Positions 1 to 7,580 are shown, numbered from the stretch's first letter. The stretch is 9,699 nt of DNA from an uncultured Eubacteriales bacterium (GCA_900321915.1 ONXW01000064.1:1-9699), one strand, 5' to 3'. Notes: generated by a model not told the origin, from the letters alone. Numbers and translations are program-made.

Positions 1-1
1 A

Positions 2-256
2 AGAATTGACAAGGAAGGGAAGATGAGAGCGATTGTCTCGGTCACCTTCGACAACGAGTTTGTTGTCCATGACATCAAGGTGATTGAGGGCGAGAAGGGC
101 CTGTTCATCGCTATGCCGAGCCGCAAGGCTGCGGATGGGGAGTACAGGGATATTGCTCATCCTATCAACTCAACCACACGCGATATGATTCAGAACATCA
201 TTCTCGCGAAGTATGAAGCAACTGCCTTGGAGGAAAATGAGGCGGAAGCGGAATAA
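2..256 (+). CDS. spoVG: SpoVG, septation/RNA-binding regulator (5' end cut by window)
   Basis: SpoVG is a small nucleic-acid-binding regulator, first described in Bacillus sporulation and septation. It is also kept in non-sporulating Firmicutes, where it acts as a global regulator. The visible 84 residues include the family core: [20 protein letters not shown], then [10 protein letters not shown] and RDIAHPINS. The tail is acidic (EENEAEAE). The frame is open to the window edge and reads RIDKEGK before the first ATG at 23, matching the usual SpoVG N-terminus. The true start therefore lies upstream of the window, and the GGAAGGG before that ATG is coding sequence rather than a ribosome binding site. 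An intrinsic terminator begins about 17 bases after the stop, so this is the last gene of its transcript. The assignment is firm; only the N-terminal 10-15 residues are missing. Confidence 0.95.
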   Translation, partial: RIDKEGKMRAIVSVTFDNEFVVHDIKVIEGEKGLFIAMPSRKAADGEYRDIAHPINSTTRDMIQNIILAKYEATALEENEAEAE

Positions 257-273
257 GTCTATGACTGAAATAC

Positions 274-304
274 CGGGCGCCCTGAGGCGCCCGATATTTC
301 GTTT
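274..304 (+). terminator. Intrinsic terminator of spoVG
   Basis: An 8-bp perfect GC-rich stem (CGGGCGCC at 274-281 with GGCGCCCG at 286-293) has a CTGA loop. It is followed by a T-rich stretch TATTTCGTTTT. It separates spoVG from the hup promoter. Confidence 0.88.
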
Positions 305-336
305 TCAGGGGTGTTTTGCATTCTGAGAAAAGATCC

Positions 337-365
337 TTGACAAAAGATGCTGTTATCTATATAAA
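337..365 (+). promoter_or_regulatory. Strong sigma-A promoter of hup-rqcP
   Basis: A perfect -35 box TTGACA (337-342) is followed by a 17-bp spacer and a -10 box TATAAA (360-365). Transcription should start near 372, which gives a leader of about 90 bases before hup. The strength fits the abundance expected of HU. Confidence 0.85.
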
Positions 366-377
366 TAAAAAGGTACG

Positions 378-429
378 TGTGAGCGGAAATGCGCTCACAG
401 CTTACGCGAAGGGCGGATGTTGTCTGCTC
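378..429 (+). promoter_or_regulatory. Structured 5' leader of hup mRNA
   Basis: Two hairpins can form in the untranslated leader. The first is an 8-bp perfect stem, TGTGAGCG (378-385) with CGCTCACA (392-399), with a 6-base loop. The second pairs GGGCGGA (411-417) with TCTGCTC (423-429), with two G-T wobbles and a TGTTG loop. Neither has a T-tract, so they are not terminators. They may stabilise the transcript or serve in feedback control; no known riboswitch class was recognised. Confidence 0.4.
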
Positions 430-448
430 AATTATCGCGAATATAATT

Positions 449-456
449 AGGAGGAA
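449..456 (+). promoter_or_regulatory. Ribosome binding site of hup
   Basis: AGGAGGAA ends 7 bases before the ATG at 464. It fixes that start against an in-frame upstream ATG at 389 that lacks a ribosome binding site. Confidence 0.85.
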
Positions 457-463
457 TCATTCG

Positions 464-739
464 ATGAATAAGGCAGAATTTGTTGCAGCTATGGCTGAGA
501 AGGCAGGTCTTTCCAAGAAGGACGCTGAGAAGGCAGTAAAGGCTTTTACCGAGATCGTATCCGAAGAACTGGCAAAGGGTGAGAAGATCCAGCTGGTAGG
601 CTTCGGCACCTTCGAGGTTTCCGAGAGAGCTGCAAGAGAGGGAAGAAATCCGAGAACCGGCGAGAACATGGCCATTGCCGCTTCCAGGACACCGAAGTTC
701 AAGGCAGGCAAGGCTCTCAAGGATCTCGTGAACGCATAA
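464..739 (+). CDS. hup: HU family DNA-binding protein
   Basis: HU is a histone-like dimer that bends and compacts nucleoid DNA without strong sequence preference. The product is 91 residues, the standard HU length. It opens with MNKAEFVAAMAEKAGLSKKD (helical dimerisation region). The conserved GFGTFEV turn is at residues 46-52. The DNA-binding arm carries RNPRTGE at 61-67, with the intercalating proline at residue 63. The C-terminus has the typical FKAGKALKDLVN. The start at 464 is set by a strong ribosome binding site and by family length; extension to an ATG at 389 would add 25 atypical residues read from the leader hairpin. It has its own strong promoter, and rqcP follows after 13 bases, so the two are cotranscribed. 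Codon choice is less GC-rich than in tilS or the GH13 gene, as expected for high expression. Confidence 0.97.
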   Translation: MNKAEFVAAMAEKAGLSKKDAEKAVKAFTEIVSEELAKGEKIQLVGFGTFEVSERAAREGRNPRTGENMAIAASRTPKFKAGKALKDLVNA

Positions 740-752
740 TTCCGGGAGTATT

Positions 753-992
753 ATGAGACTGGACAAATATCTGAAAGTATCCAGGCTGATCAAGCGGAGA
801 ACCGTGGCAAATGAGGCCTGCGATGCGGGCCGCGTTCTGGTCAATGATAAGCCCGCAAGGGCGTCCCTGGCGGTCAAGGTCGGGGACATCATAGAGATTC
901 AGTTCGGCACACGGTCCGTGAAGGTGGAGGTCACAGATATCGCGGAGACCGTCCGGAAGGACGACGCGAAGGAGATGTACCGCTATCTTTAA
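753..992 (+). CDS. rqcP: RqcP (YabO), S4-domain ribosome quality control factor
   Basis: RqcP binds stalled 50S subunits carrying peptidyl-tRNA. With RqcH it supports addition of C-terminal alanine tails to unfinished peptides. The 79-residue product is essentially one S4 RNA-binding fold: MRLDKYLKVSRLIKRRTVA opens it, then DAGRVLVND and VKVGDIIEIQFG. The MRLDK-LKVSRLIKRRT start is characteristic of YabO/RqcP; the related heat-shock protein Hsp15 of proteobacteria is longer. GGGAG (744-748) lies 4 bases before the ATG. The gene follows hup by 13 bases and ends at a terminator. In Bacillus and most spore-forming Clostridia yabP and yabQ come next; here they are missing. Assignment rests on sequence similarity recalled for the family and on synteny. 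Confidence 0.92.
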   Translation: MRLDKYLKVSRLIKRRTVANEACDAGRVLVNDKPARASLAVKVGDIIEIQFGTRSVKVEVTDIAETVRKDDAKEMYRYL

Positions 993-1003
993 AGAGAATG
1001 ATG

Positions 1004-1032
1004 AGGGCGCTGCAGAGATGCGGCGCCCTTTT
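1004..1032 (+). terminator. Intrinsic terminator of hup-rqcP
   Basis: The stem AGGGCGC (1004-1010) pairs with GCGCCCT (1023-1029) and can extend inward by three pairs, one of them a wobble, to an AGAGAT loop. It runs into TTTT. It sits 11 bases after the rqcP stop. Confidence 0.85.
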
Positions 1033-1080
1033 CCGTGTTCCGGAAGAGCCGCGGCGGGTCGTTTTGTAAGAAAAGTTTAA

Positions 1081-1109
1081 TTGAATATTCACCCCGGATA
1101 TTCTATTAT
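1081..1109 (+). promoter_or_regulatory. Promoter of the divIC-tilS-hpt-ftsH unit
   Basis: TTGAAT (1081-1086), a 17-bp spacer and TATTAT (1104-1109) form a good sigma-A promoter, five of six matches at each box. The start should fall near 1116. An inverted repeat, GAATAT (1083-1088) and ATATTC (1098-1103), spans the -35 end and the spacer and could serve as an operator, though no known regulator motif was recognised. Confidence 0.75.
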
Positions 1110-1159
1110 TAAATCAGCACGCACGTGCAAGGCATATTGCCGAAAAGGGGATGAGAGCA

Positions 1160-1480
1160 GTGTCGGAACGCAGGCAGAAAAAAAAGAAAAAAGAGAACCT
1201 GAACAACAGGCTCGCGCTGATCGGCATTACGCTGGTTGTCTGCAGCCTGGCAGTTACTGTGCAGGTAAAAGGGAATGCGCTGCGCGCGACGGAAAAACAG
1301 CTTATCATCCAGGAACAGAACCTCGAAGCGCAGGTGAAGGCGGAGGAAGAGAGAGCCGCCCGCCTGGAAGAGCAGAGGGTATATGTCCAGACGAAAGAGT
1401 ATATCGAGAAAGTAGCGAAGGAGAAGCTTGGCCTTGTAAACCGGGGCGAGGTTATCCTGAAACCATCCGAAAAGAAATAG
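1160..1480 (+). CDS. divIC: DivIC/FtsB-type septum formation initiator
   Basis: This is a small bitopic membrane protein of the divisome. In the Firmicutes it joins FtsL and DivIB to activate septal peptidoglycan synthesis. The 106-residue product has a very basic cytoplasmic N-terminus (RRQKKKKK, residues 4-11). One membrane segment runs from about 18 to 36 (LALIGITLVVCSLAVTV). A coiled coil rich in Glu, Lys and Gln spans about 40-75. The family C-terminal motif follows (YIEKVAKEKLGLVNRGEVIL, 81-100). A GTG start at 1160 is preferred: AAGGGGATGA (1145-1154) pairs well with the 16S 3' end at normal spacing. The in-frame ATG at 1151 directly touches the GGGG and would add only MRA. It is first in its transcription unit. 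Its neighbours rqcP and tilS match the Bacillus cluster in which divIC sits. Confidence 0.9.
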   Translation: MSERRQKKKKKENLNNRLALIGITLVVCSLAVTVQVKGNALRATEKQLIIQEQNLEAQVKAEEERAARLEEQRVYVQTKEYIEKVAKEKLGLVNRGEVILKPSEKK

Positions 1481-1491
1481 AGTTGCGACTG

Positions 1492-1536
1492 ACTCCGGCG
1501 GCGGATACTGAATCTGCACCGGAGTTTATTGCATTT
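1492..1536 (+). terminator. Hairpin between divIC and tilS, possible leaky terminator
   Basis: ACTCCGG (1492-1498) pairs with CCGGAGT (1519-1525). An inner stem, GCGGAT (1501-1506) with ATCTGC (1512-1517, one wobble), stacks on it across a small asymmetric internal loop. TTTATTGCATTT follows. The T-tract is weak, so partial termination or attenuation is more likely than a full stop. No clear promoter follows before tilS, which argues that readthrough must occur. Confidence 0.45.
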
Positions 1537-1557
1537 CAGGAGAAACAGGAGAAGCGC

Positions 1558-3045
1558 ATGGCAGACCGGAAGGGACTGACGGAACAGGTATATTCCTATA
1601 TGAAGCGCTGGGAAATGACGGCGCCGGGGGACACTGTGGTTCTCGGCCTCTCCGGGGGCGCGGATTCCACGGGACTGCTGTCTGTCCTGCTGGCGCTGCG
1701 GGACAGGCTCGGGATACGCCTGCGCGCGGTCCATGTACATCACGGGCTGCGCGGGGAGGAGGCAGACCGCGACGCGGCATTTGCCCGGGATCTCTGCAGC
1801 CGGACAGGCATCCCCTTCCGCGCGGAATATATCGATGCAGCCGCGGAAGCGGAAAAGACCGGAACATCCGTGGAAGAGGCGGGGAGGAATGCCAGGTACC
1901 GCATCCTGTCCCGGGAGGCGGAAGCCTTCGGAAGCGGGGGAAAGATAGCCGCGGCGCATCACGCTGACGATAATACGGAGACGGTGCTGATGAACCTGTT
2001 CCGCGGGACCGGCCTGCAGGGCCTCGGCGGCATCCGGCCGGTGCAGGGCAGGATTATAAGGCCGCTCCTCTTTCTCAGAAAGCGGGAAATCTGCGAATAC
2101 CTGGCGGAACAGGGCATTTCCTGGGTGGAAGACTCCACCAACCTGGAACAGGAATATACCAGGAACTACGTGCGAGGGACCCTGCTCCCCGGCGTGCGGG
2201 AACACGTCAATGCCGGCGCGGACCGCAACATCCTCCGGACCGCCCGTTTCGCGGCGGAGGCAGACCTGTATTTCCGGAACCTGGCGCTGGAAAAGCTGGA
2301 GGAAATCAGGCTGCAGGCCCCGGAGAACGGGAAAAGCACGGGGGACGGAAGCCATATCCTGGCAGCTGACGCCGGAAAGCTTGCCCGGGAGCCGCGGATT
2401 GTGCAGGAATACCTGGTGCGCGGGCTCCTGAGGGAACTCGGATGTCCGCAGAAGGACATCGGCTCCGGGCATATTGAGGACGTTCTGGGGCTCTGCCGGA
2501 AAGAAACCGGGAAAATGGTGATGCTGCCGTACGGCGTGACGGCGCAGATGAGCTACGGAAAGCTCCTTCTTTCCCGCCCGGAGGAGGCAAAAACGGGGGG
2601 AGGAATCCCGGCGGCGGAGGCCGGAAAACTGCCGGAAGAAGGCGATCGCTTCACATTTCGGCTGATTCCGAGGGCTGAATGCGGAAAAATACCCGCCGCA
2701 GAGTATACGAAATGGCTGGATTATGCTACAATAATGGGTACTTTATCCGTTCGATACCGCAGGGAAGGCGATTATATCTGCGTGGCGCCGGGGGTGAAAA
2801 AGACGCTGCACCGCTATATGATCGACGAGAAGATTCCGGCCGGGCTGCGGGACAGGATCCCGCTTCTCGCGGACGGGAGCCACATTCTCTGGATTGTCGG
2901 ATACCGGATAAGCTGGGCCTGCCGGATTACCGGGCAGACCGAAAAGGTGCTTCAGGTGACATACAGTTCTGACGAGGGAGGAAAAAACATTGGGAGAGAA
3001 AATCAGGGTCCTGCTGACGAAGGAAGAAGTAGATGCGAAGATTAA
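1558..3045 (+). CDS. tilS: tRNA(Ile)-lysidine synthetase TilS
   Basis: TilS uses ATP and lysine to convert C34 of the CAU-anticodon tRNA-Ile to lysidine, so that it reads AUA instead of AUG. The enzyme is cytoplasmic and essential in most bacteria. The product is 495 residues. The N-terminal PP-loop ATPase domain has SGGADS at 32-37, the HHGLRG motif at 61-66 and the AHHADDNTETVLMNLFRGTG signature at 133-152. A helical substrate-binding domain lies in the middle. A TilS_C domain spans roughly 395-470 and includes RYRREGD and IPLLADG. AGGAG (1547-1551) 6 bases before the ATG at 1558 fixes the start; the frame is open much further upstream, through divIC, but without support. The last 18 codons overlap hpt by 56 bases, which suggests translational coupling. 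Fusion with hpt, seen in some bacteria, is not present here. Confidence 0.95.
   Translation: MADRKGLTEQVYSYMKRWEMTAPGDTVVLGLSGGADSTGLLSVLLALRDRLGIRLRAVHVHHGLRGEEADRDAAFARDLCSRTGIPFRAEYIDAAAEAEKTGTSVEEAGRNARYRILSREAEAFGSGGKIAAAHHADDNTETVLMNLFRGTGLQGLGGIRPVQGRIIRPLLFLRKREICEYLAEQGISWVEDSTNLEQEYTRNYVRGTLLPGVREHVNAGADRNILRTARFAAEADLYFRNLALEKLEEIRLQAPENGKSTGDGSHILAADAGKLAREPRIVQEYLVRGLLRELGCPQKDIGSGHIEDVLGLCRKETGKMVMLPYGVTAQMSYGKLLLSRPEEAKTGGGIPAAEAGKLPEEGDRFTFRLIPRAECGKIPAAEYTKWLDYATIMGTLSVRYRREGDYICVAPGVKKTLHRYMIDEKIPAGLRDRIPLLADGSHILWIVGYRISWACRITGQTEKVLQVTYSSDEGGKNIGRENQGPADEGRSRCED
2975..2981 (+). promoter_or_regulatory. Ribosome binding site deciding the TTG start of hpt
   Basis: AGGGAGG, 8 bases before TTG at 2990, lies inside the 3' end of tilS. 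It is the only strong site near the conserved N-terminus of Hpt, so it selects TTG as start. Confidence 0.75.
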
Positions 3046-3514
3046 GGAGATGGCACAGCAGATTAACGAGGTTTACGGAGGGGAGCCGGTACACCTGATC
3101 TGCGTCCTTAAAGGAGGCGTGTTCTTTACCTGCGAACTCGCGAAATATCTCGAAGGACCGGTTTCCATGGACTTTATGTCCGTATCCAGCTACGGGTCGG
3201 GCACAACGACCAGCGGTATCGTGAAAATCATCAAGGACCTGGACGACCCCATCGAGGGGAAAAACGTGCTGATCTGCGAGGATATCGTGGATACCGGCAG
3301 GACGCTTGCCTACCTGATAGAGATCCTGAAACAGAGAAAGCCGAAGGATATTCGGATCTGCACGCTGCTCACCAAGCCCGAAAGGCGTGAGAAAGCGCTG
3401 GAAGCAGACTATGTGTGCTTCTCCATCCCGAATGAATTCGTGGTGGGATACGGTCTGGATTATGACCAGAAATACAGAAACCTTCCCTATATCGGCGTGG
3501 TCGAGTTCGACTGA
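2990..3514 (+). CDS. hpt: Hypoxanthine phosphoribosyltransferase
   Basis: Hpt joins hypoxanthine (and usually guanine) to PRPP, giving IMP or GMP in purine salvage. The 174-residue product is of normal bacterial length. Visible elements in order are: the LKGGVFF segment at 40-46, the SSYGSGTTTSG flexible loop at 66-76, the PRPP-binding signature VLICEDIVDTGRT at 93-105 (acidic pair E97-D98, likely catalytic base D101), the base-binding lysine in LLTKP (K129), and VVGYGLDYDQKYRNLPYIG at 151-169. The start is TTG, chosen by the strong ribosome binding site upstream and by family length. It overlaps tilS by 56 bases and precedes ftsH by 29 bases. The tilS-hpt-ftsH order is conserved across Firmicutes, and in Bacillus HprT also takes part with TilS in controlling ftsH. 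Confidence 0.95.
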   Translation: MGEKIRVLLTKEEVDAKIKEMAQQINEVYGGEPVHLICVLKGGVFFTCELAKYLEGPVSMDFMSVSSYGSGTTTSGIVKIIKDLDDPIEGKNVLICEDIVDTGRTLAYLIEILKQRKPKDIRICTLLTKPERREKALEADYVCFSIPNEFVVGYGLDYDQKYRNLPYIGVVEFD

Positions 3515-3531
3515 CGCAGTAAAGGGAAAAC

Positions 3532-3538
3532 AAGGAGG
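3532..3538 (+). promoter_or_regulatory. Ribosome binding site deciding the TTG start of ftsH
   Basis: A perfect AAGGAGG lies 5 bases before TTG at 3544. The next in-frame ATG, at 3562, would trim six residues and is too far from it. Confidence 0.8.
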
Positions 3539-3543
3539 CAGTT

Positions 3544-5376
3544 TTGAGACCCAGACAGTCTATGGGCGGGGGCATTGGCCTGCTTCTGCTGGTGATGGTG
3601 CTGTTCATGATGTTCAGTGTACACACCCAGCGCCTGCAGCAGGATACCACCGTCAATTTTCCGCAGTTTGAAAAAATGCTTTCGGACGGGCAGATTTCTT
3701 CTGTCGTGATACGTCCGAACCGGGAGATCCCGACCGGCGAGATCGAGATCGTGACAAAGACCGGCGAGAGAAGGACTTTCAGCGCCCTGGATACCGGGGA
3801 AGTGGAGCAGATGCTCCGCGATTCGGGAACGGAATACAGGACCGCAGCGCTCCGGCAGGAGAATTACATGATGTCGGTGATTCTGCCCATCGTGCTTTCC
3901 GCCGGGCTCCTTCTGCTGTTCTTTACCATGATGAACGCCCGCGGGGGCGGCGGCGCCAACGCGAAGATGATGAACTTCGGCAAGAGCCGGGCGCGCATGA
4001 GCCGGACCAGCAACGTGACCTTTCGCGATGTGGCGGGCCTGCAGGAGGAAAAAGAACAGCTGGAAGAGCTGGTGGATTTCCTGAAGGCGCCGCAGAAGTA
4101 TACAAGCCTCGGGGCCAGGATACCCAAGGGCGTCATCCTGGTGGGCCCTCCGGGAACTGGAAAAACGCTTCTCGCCAGGGCTGTGGCAGGGGAGGCGGGC
4201 GTCCCGTTCTTCTCTATCTCCGGTTCGGATTTTGTGGAAATGTTCGTCGGTGTCGGCGCGTCCCGCGTCCGCGACCTGTTTGAGGATGCAAAGAAAAACG
4301 CCCCCTGTATTGTTTTTATCGATGAGATCGACGCGGTTGCCCGCCAGAGGGGAACCGGCATGGGCGGCGGCCATGATGAGAGAGAACAGACCCTGAACCA
4401 GCTCCTGGTGGAGATGGACGGTTTCGGTGTCAATGAGGGCATCATCGTTATGGCGGCCACGAACCGGGCCGATATCCTGGATCCGGCAATCCTGCGCCCG
4501 GGCCGCTTTGACCGCAAGGTGGCGGTGGGAACCCCGGACGTGCGGGGAAGAGAGGAGATCCTCACCGTACATACCAGGAACAAACCGCTGGGAGACGACG
4601 TTGACCTGAACCGGATTGCCCGGACGACAGCCGGTTTCACCGGCGCTGACCTGGAAAACCTGATGAATGAGGCCGCGATCAACGCCGCGAAGTCGGAGAG
4701 GAAGTACCTGGTCCAGTCGGATATCGAGAGCGCATTTATCCGGGTCGGCATTGGCCAGGAAAAGCGGAGCCGGGTGATTTCCGAGCACGATAAGAGAATT
4801 ACGGCCTACCATGAGACGGGCCATGCCATCCTGTTCCACGTCCTTCCGGATGTGGGGCCGGTTCACACGGTTTCCATCATCCCGACCGGTATCGGCGCCG
4901 CGGGCTACACGATGCCGCTGCCGGAGACAGACCGGATGCACATGACAAAAAGCCGCATGATGCAGGAGATCATGGTGGCCCTGGGCGGCAGGATCGCGGA
5001 GGAGATCGTCTTCCATGACGTCACGACTGGGGCATCCCAGGATATCAAGCAGGCGACCAAGATTGCGAGGTCCATGGTGACCGAGTACGGCATGTCGGAG
5101 AAAGTCGGCATGATTAATTACGGCGACGACAGCACGGAAGTGTTTATCGGCCGTGACCTGGCCCATGCCCGGAACTACGGGCAGGAGGTCGCGTCTCAGA
5201 TAGACAGCGAGGTAAAACGGATTATCGACGAATGCTACGCCAAAGCAAAAGACATTATCCTGGAACATGAGGATGTGCTGCACAGCTGTACGGCCCTCCT
5301 GATGGAAAAGGAAAAGATAACAGGCAAGGAATTTGAGGAGTTGTTCCGCGATGAAAAAGGAAGCGCTGTTCTGTGA
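3544..5376 (+). CDS. ftsH: ATP-dependent zinc metalloprotease FtsH
   Basis: FtsH is a membrane-anchored hexameric AAA+ protease that degrades damaged membrane proteins and short-lived regulators. The product has 610 residues. Membrane segment 1 is at about 11-24. An extracytoplasmic domain follows to about 108, then segment 2 at about 110-129 and a glycine-rich linker (GGGG, 134-137). The AAA module has Walker A GPPGTGKT (201-208), the pore motif FVG (234-236), Walker B IVFIDE (256-261) and the second region of homology [20 protein letters not shown] (305-324). The protease has the zinc motif HETGH (423-427) and the third ligand D500 in GASQD. The motif is usually HEAGH; Thr425 is a tolerated position, so activity is expected. 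TTG is the likely start. The C-terminus is short and overlaps the next gene by 26 bases. Confidence 0.97.
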   Translation: MRPRQSMGGGIGLLLLVMVLFMMFSVHTQRLQQDTTVNFPQFEKMLSDGQISSVVIRPNREIPTGEIEIVTKTGERRTFSALDTGEVEQMLRDSGTEYRTAALRQENYMMSVILPIVLSAGLLLLFFTMMNARGGGGANAKMMNFGKSRARMSRTSNVTFRDVAGLQEEKEQLEELVDFLKAPQKYTSLGARIPKGVILVGPPGTGKTLLARAVAGEAGVPFFSISGSDFVEMFVGVGASRVRDLFEDAKKNAPCIVFIDEIDAVARQRGTGMGGGHDEREQTLNQLLVEMDGFGVNEGIIVMAATNRADILDPAILRPGRFDRKVAVGTPDVRGREEILTVHTRNKPLGDDVDLNRIARTTAGFTGADLENLMNEAAINAAKSERKYLVQSDIESAFIRVGIGQEKRSRVISEHDKRITAYHETGHAILFHVLPDVGPVHTVSIIPTGIGAAGYTMPLPETDRMHMTKSRMMQEIMVALGGRIAEEIVFHDVTTGASQDIKQATKIARSMVTEYGMSEKVGMINYGDDSTEVFIGRDLAHARNYGQEVASQIDSEVKRIIDECYAKAKDIILEHEDVLHSCTALLMEKEKITGKEFEELFRDEKGSAVL

Positions 5377-7471
5377 CGAGACAGTTTCATATCGGAGACC
5401 CTCGGAAGCCCGGACGGGAGAGGTGGTCCATTTCTTCTTCCGGACCGCAAAGGATGACGCGGATGAAGTCTTTCTGACGGTTTGGGAGGATGGGGAGATC
5501 CTTTCCGAGCGGAAGATGGTTAAGGCGGAAACCGACGAGCTTTTCGACTATTATGAGCACACCGACACGATAGGAAAGGATGTGTTCTGCTATACCTTCC
5601 GGGTAAAATCGGGAGAAGAGGAGTGCTGTTATAACCGCATGGGCGTGACAGAGGAGCCGCTGCAGGCGCCGTTCCGGCTGACGCCGGGTTTTTCGGTCCC
5701 GGACTGGTGCCGGGGCGCGGTGATGTACCAGATTTTCACGGACCGGTTCTGCAACGGGGATCCTTCCAACGATGTGGAGAACGGAGAGTATCTCTATCTC
5801 CACCGCAAGGTGGAAAAAGCGGAGAGCTGGGATATGCTGCCGGAGGCCTTTGATGTACAGCGCTTTTACGGGGGAGACCTGGCGGGAGTCCTGCAGAAGC
5901 TGGATTACCTGAAGGAACTCGGGGTCGAGGCCATTTACCTGAACCCGATCTTTGTCTCTCCCTCGAACCATAAATACGACTGCCAGGACTATGAGTATGT
6001 TGACCCGCACCTGACGGTGATTGTGAAAGACCGGGACGGACTGGTGCCGGACGGCGCGAGGGACAACCGGAACGCGGAGAAATATATGAGCCGGACGGCG
6101 GAGTTCCGGAACCTGGAAGCCAGCAACCGCTTTTTCGCCGACTTTATCGCGAAGGCCCACGAGAAGGGAATCCGCGTCATTATCGACGGCGTGTTCAACC
6201 ACTGCGGTTCCTTCAACCGCTGGATGGACCGGGAACATATCTACGACCGCCACGGCGGTTATCCCAGCGGGGCCTATCTGGCGGGGGACAGCCCGTACCG
6301 CAGTTATTTCCGCTTTTCCGACCCGGACGGCTGGCCGGAAAATGACAGCTATGAGGGCTGGTGGGATCAGCCGACGCTGCCGAAGTTAAATTATGAGGAT
6401 TCGGACGACCTGTACCAGTACATAATGGGAATCGCCAAAAAGTGGGTTTCACCGCCGTTCAACGCGGACGGCTGGCGCCTGGATGTGGCGGCCGACCTGG
6501 GACATTCGCCGGAAATGAATCACCGGTTCTGGAAGGATTTCCGGACGGCGGTCAAGTCGGCGAACCCCGACGCGGTGCTCATCGCGGAGCACTACGGGGA
6601 TCCTTCCGCGTGGCTTAAGGGCGACGAGTGGGATACCATCATGAACTATGACGCGTTTATGGAGCCGGTATCCTGGTTCCTGACCGGCATGGAGAAGCAC
6701 AGCGACGCCTGCAGGGTCGAGCTTAAGGGCAACGGCAGGGCATTCTTTGACGCCATGTGGTATCACATGTCGCGGATGCAGACGCCTTCGGTGGAATGCG
6801 CCATGAACCAGCTGTCAAATCACGACCACTCCAGGTTTATGACCCGTACCAACGGGAAGGTCGGACGGCTCTTCACCGCGGGGGCGGAGGCGGCCTCTGA
6901 CGGGATTTCGCACGGCATTTTCCGGCAGGGACTTGTCATGCAGATGACCTGGCCCGGCGCCCCGACCTATTATTACGGGGATGAGACCGGGATGTGCGGG
7001 TGGACGGACCCCGACAACCGGCGTACGTACCCCTGGGGGCACGAGGACCTGGAGCTGATTGAATTCTGCAATATCCTGGCGAGGCTCAGGAAGAGTATTC
7101 CCGCGCTGCGGACCGGTTCCGTCATGGAGCTTATCGCGGATGACGGCGTGATAGCCTACGGGCGCTCTATCCGGGGCGTGGGAGGCAGCCACGCGATTAT
7201 CCTCATCAACACCCTGGATGAGGCCAGGACGGTGATGGTTCCGGTGTGGAAGCTGGGAGTAAGCGGAAAGGACTGGCTGAACCGCGTGATGCTCACCTAC
7301 GAGCACGGCTACAACGTGGGCCAGCTGAAGGTCCGGGTGGACGACGGGATAGCGGCCCTGAACCTTCCCCCCGTATCCTCCATCATTCTGGAGGTGCAGA
7401 AAGAGGAAGAAGAAGAATTCACCAGCACGGTGCTTTCCGGCACCTGGGTGGCGACGCACCGCCTGAGATGA
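5351..7471 (+). CDS. GH13 alpha-glycosidase (neopullulanase/cyclomaltodextrinase-like)
   Basis: This glycoside hydrolase family 13 enzyme probably cleaves alpha-glucosidic bonds in maltodextrins, cyclodextrins or glycogen fragments. The product is 706 residues. Residues 1-110 form a beta-rich N-terminal domain. The catalytic barrel begins around [20 protein letters not shown] (119-138). Conserved region I is DGVFNH (279-284). Region II is GWRLDVAAD, with nucleophile D378. Region III is IAEHYGD, with acid/base E413. Region IV is SNHDHSR, with D492. All three catalytic acids are present. A C-terminal beta domain follows from about 585, then an acidic run and a short tail of unknown role. No signal peptide is seen, so it should be cytoplasmic. 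GAGGAG (5335-5340) sits 10 bases before ATG 5351, inside the end of ftsH, giving a 26-base overlap; a TTG at 5333 is less likely. The precise substrate cannot be read from the sequence. Confidence 0.9.
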   Translation: MKKEALFCDETVSYRRPSEARTGEVVHFFFRTAKDDADEVFLTVWEDGEILSERKMVKAETDELFDYYEHTDTIGKDVFCYTFRVKSGEEECCYNRMGVTEEPLQAPFRLTPGFSVPDWCRGAVMYQIFTDRFCNGDPSNDVENGEYLYLHRKVEKAESWDMLPEAFDVQRFYGGDLAGVLQKLDYLKELGVEAIYLNPIFVSPSNHKYDCQDYEYVDPHLTVIVKDRDGLVPDGARDNRNAEKYMSRTAEFRNLEASNRFFADFIAKAHEKGIRVIIDGVFNHCGSFNRWMDREHIYDRHGGYPSGAYLAGDSPYRSYFRFSDPDGWPENDSYEGWWDQPTLPKLNYEDSDDLYQYIMGIAKKWVSPPFNADGWRLDVAADLGHSPEMNHRFWKDFRTAVKSANPDAVLIAEHYGDPSAWLKGDEWDTIMNYDAFMEPVSWFLTGMEKHSDACRVELKGNGRAFFDAMWYHMSRMQTPSVECAMNQLSNHDHSRFMTRTNGKVGRLFTAGAEAASDGISHGIFRQGLVMQMTWPGAPTYYYGDETGMCGWTDPDNRRTYPWGHEDLELIEFCNILARLRKSIPALRTGSVMELIADDGVIAYGRSIRGVGGSHAIILINTLDEARTVMVPVWKLGVSGKDWLNRVMLTYEHGYNVGQLKVRVDDGIAALNLPPVSSIILEVQKEEEEEFTSTVLSGTWVATHRLR

Positions 7472-7522
7472 GATCCGGAGAAAAGGGATTCCCATCGATA
7501 TAACCCATAGTAATATTCTGCA

Positions 7523-7580
7523 TTTTTTTTCGCCTTTTTGAGCATGGAAGGTTGCATAATAAAAAACAGGTTACTATAAT
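7523..7580 (+). promoter_or_regulatory. Strong promoter of ilvE with upstream T-tracts
   Basis: TTGCAT (7552-7557), a 17-bp spacer and a perfect TATAAT (7575-7580) place the start near 7587, only about 32 bases before ilvE. T-runs at 7523-7530 and 7535-7539 lie roughly 48-64 bases before the start and may act as an UP element. The same T-runs could help end the upstream transcript, but no convincing GC hairpin precedes them. Confidence 0.85.

Noticed and set aside
23..256. SpoVG starting at the ATG at 23 with GGAAGGG as ribosome binding site
   Set aside because: The upstream codons read RIDKEGK, which is the normal SpoVG N-terminal sequence, so the gene begins before the window.
389..463. 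N-terminal extension of HU from an in-frame ATG at 389
   Set aside because: No ribosome binding site, it lies in the leader hairpin, and HU starting at 464 already has the exact family length.
1114..2472. Long open frame on the minus strand opposite divIC and tilS
   Set aside because: It mirrors GC-rich codon use of the real genes, shows no recognisable domain, and has no promoter or ribosome binding site.
3487..5283. 598-codon open frame on the minus strand opposite ftsH
   Set aside because: It is antisense to a complete, fully conserved ftsH; the composition (many His, Arg, Pro) is typical of a shadow frame.
7472..7540. Intrinsic terminator after the GH13 gene
   Set aside because: T-runs exist but only very weak pairing (ATCC with GGAT) precedes them; they fit better as an AT-rich element upstream of the ilvE promoter.
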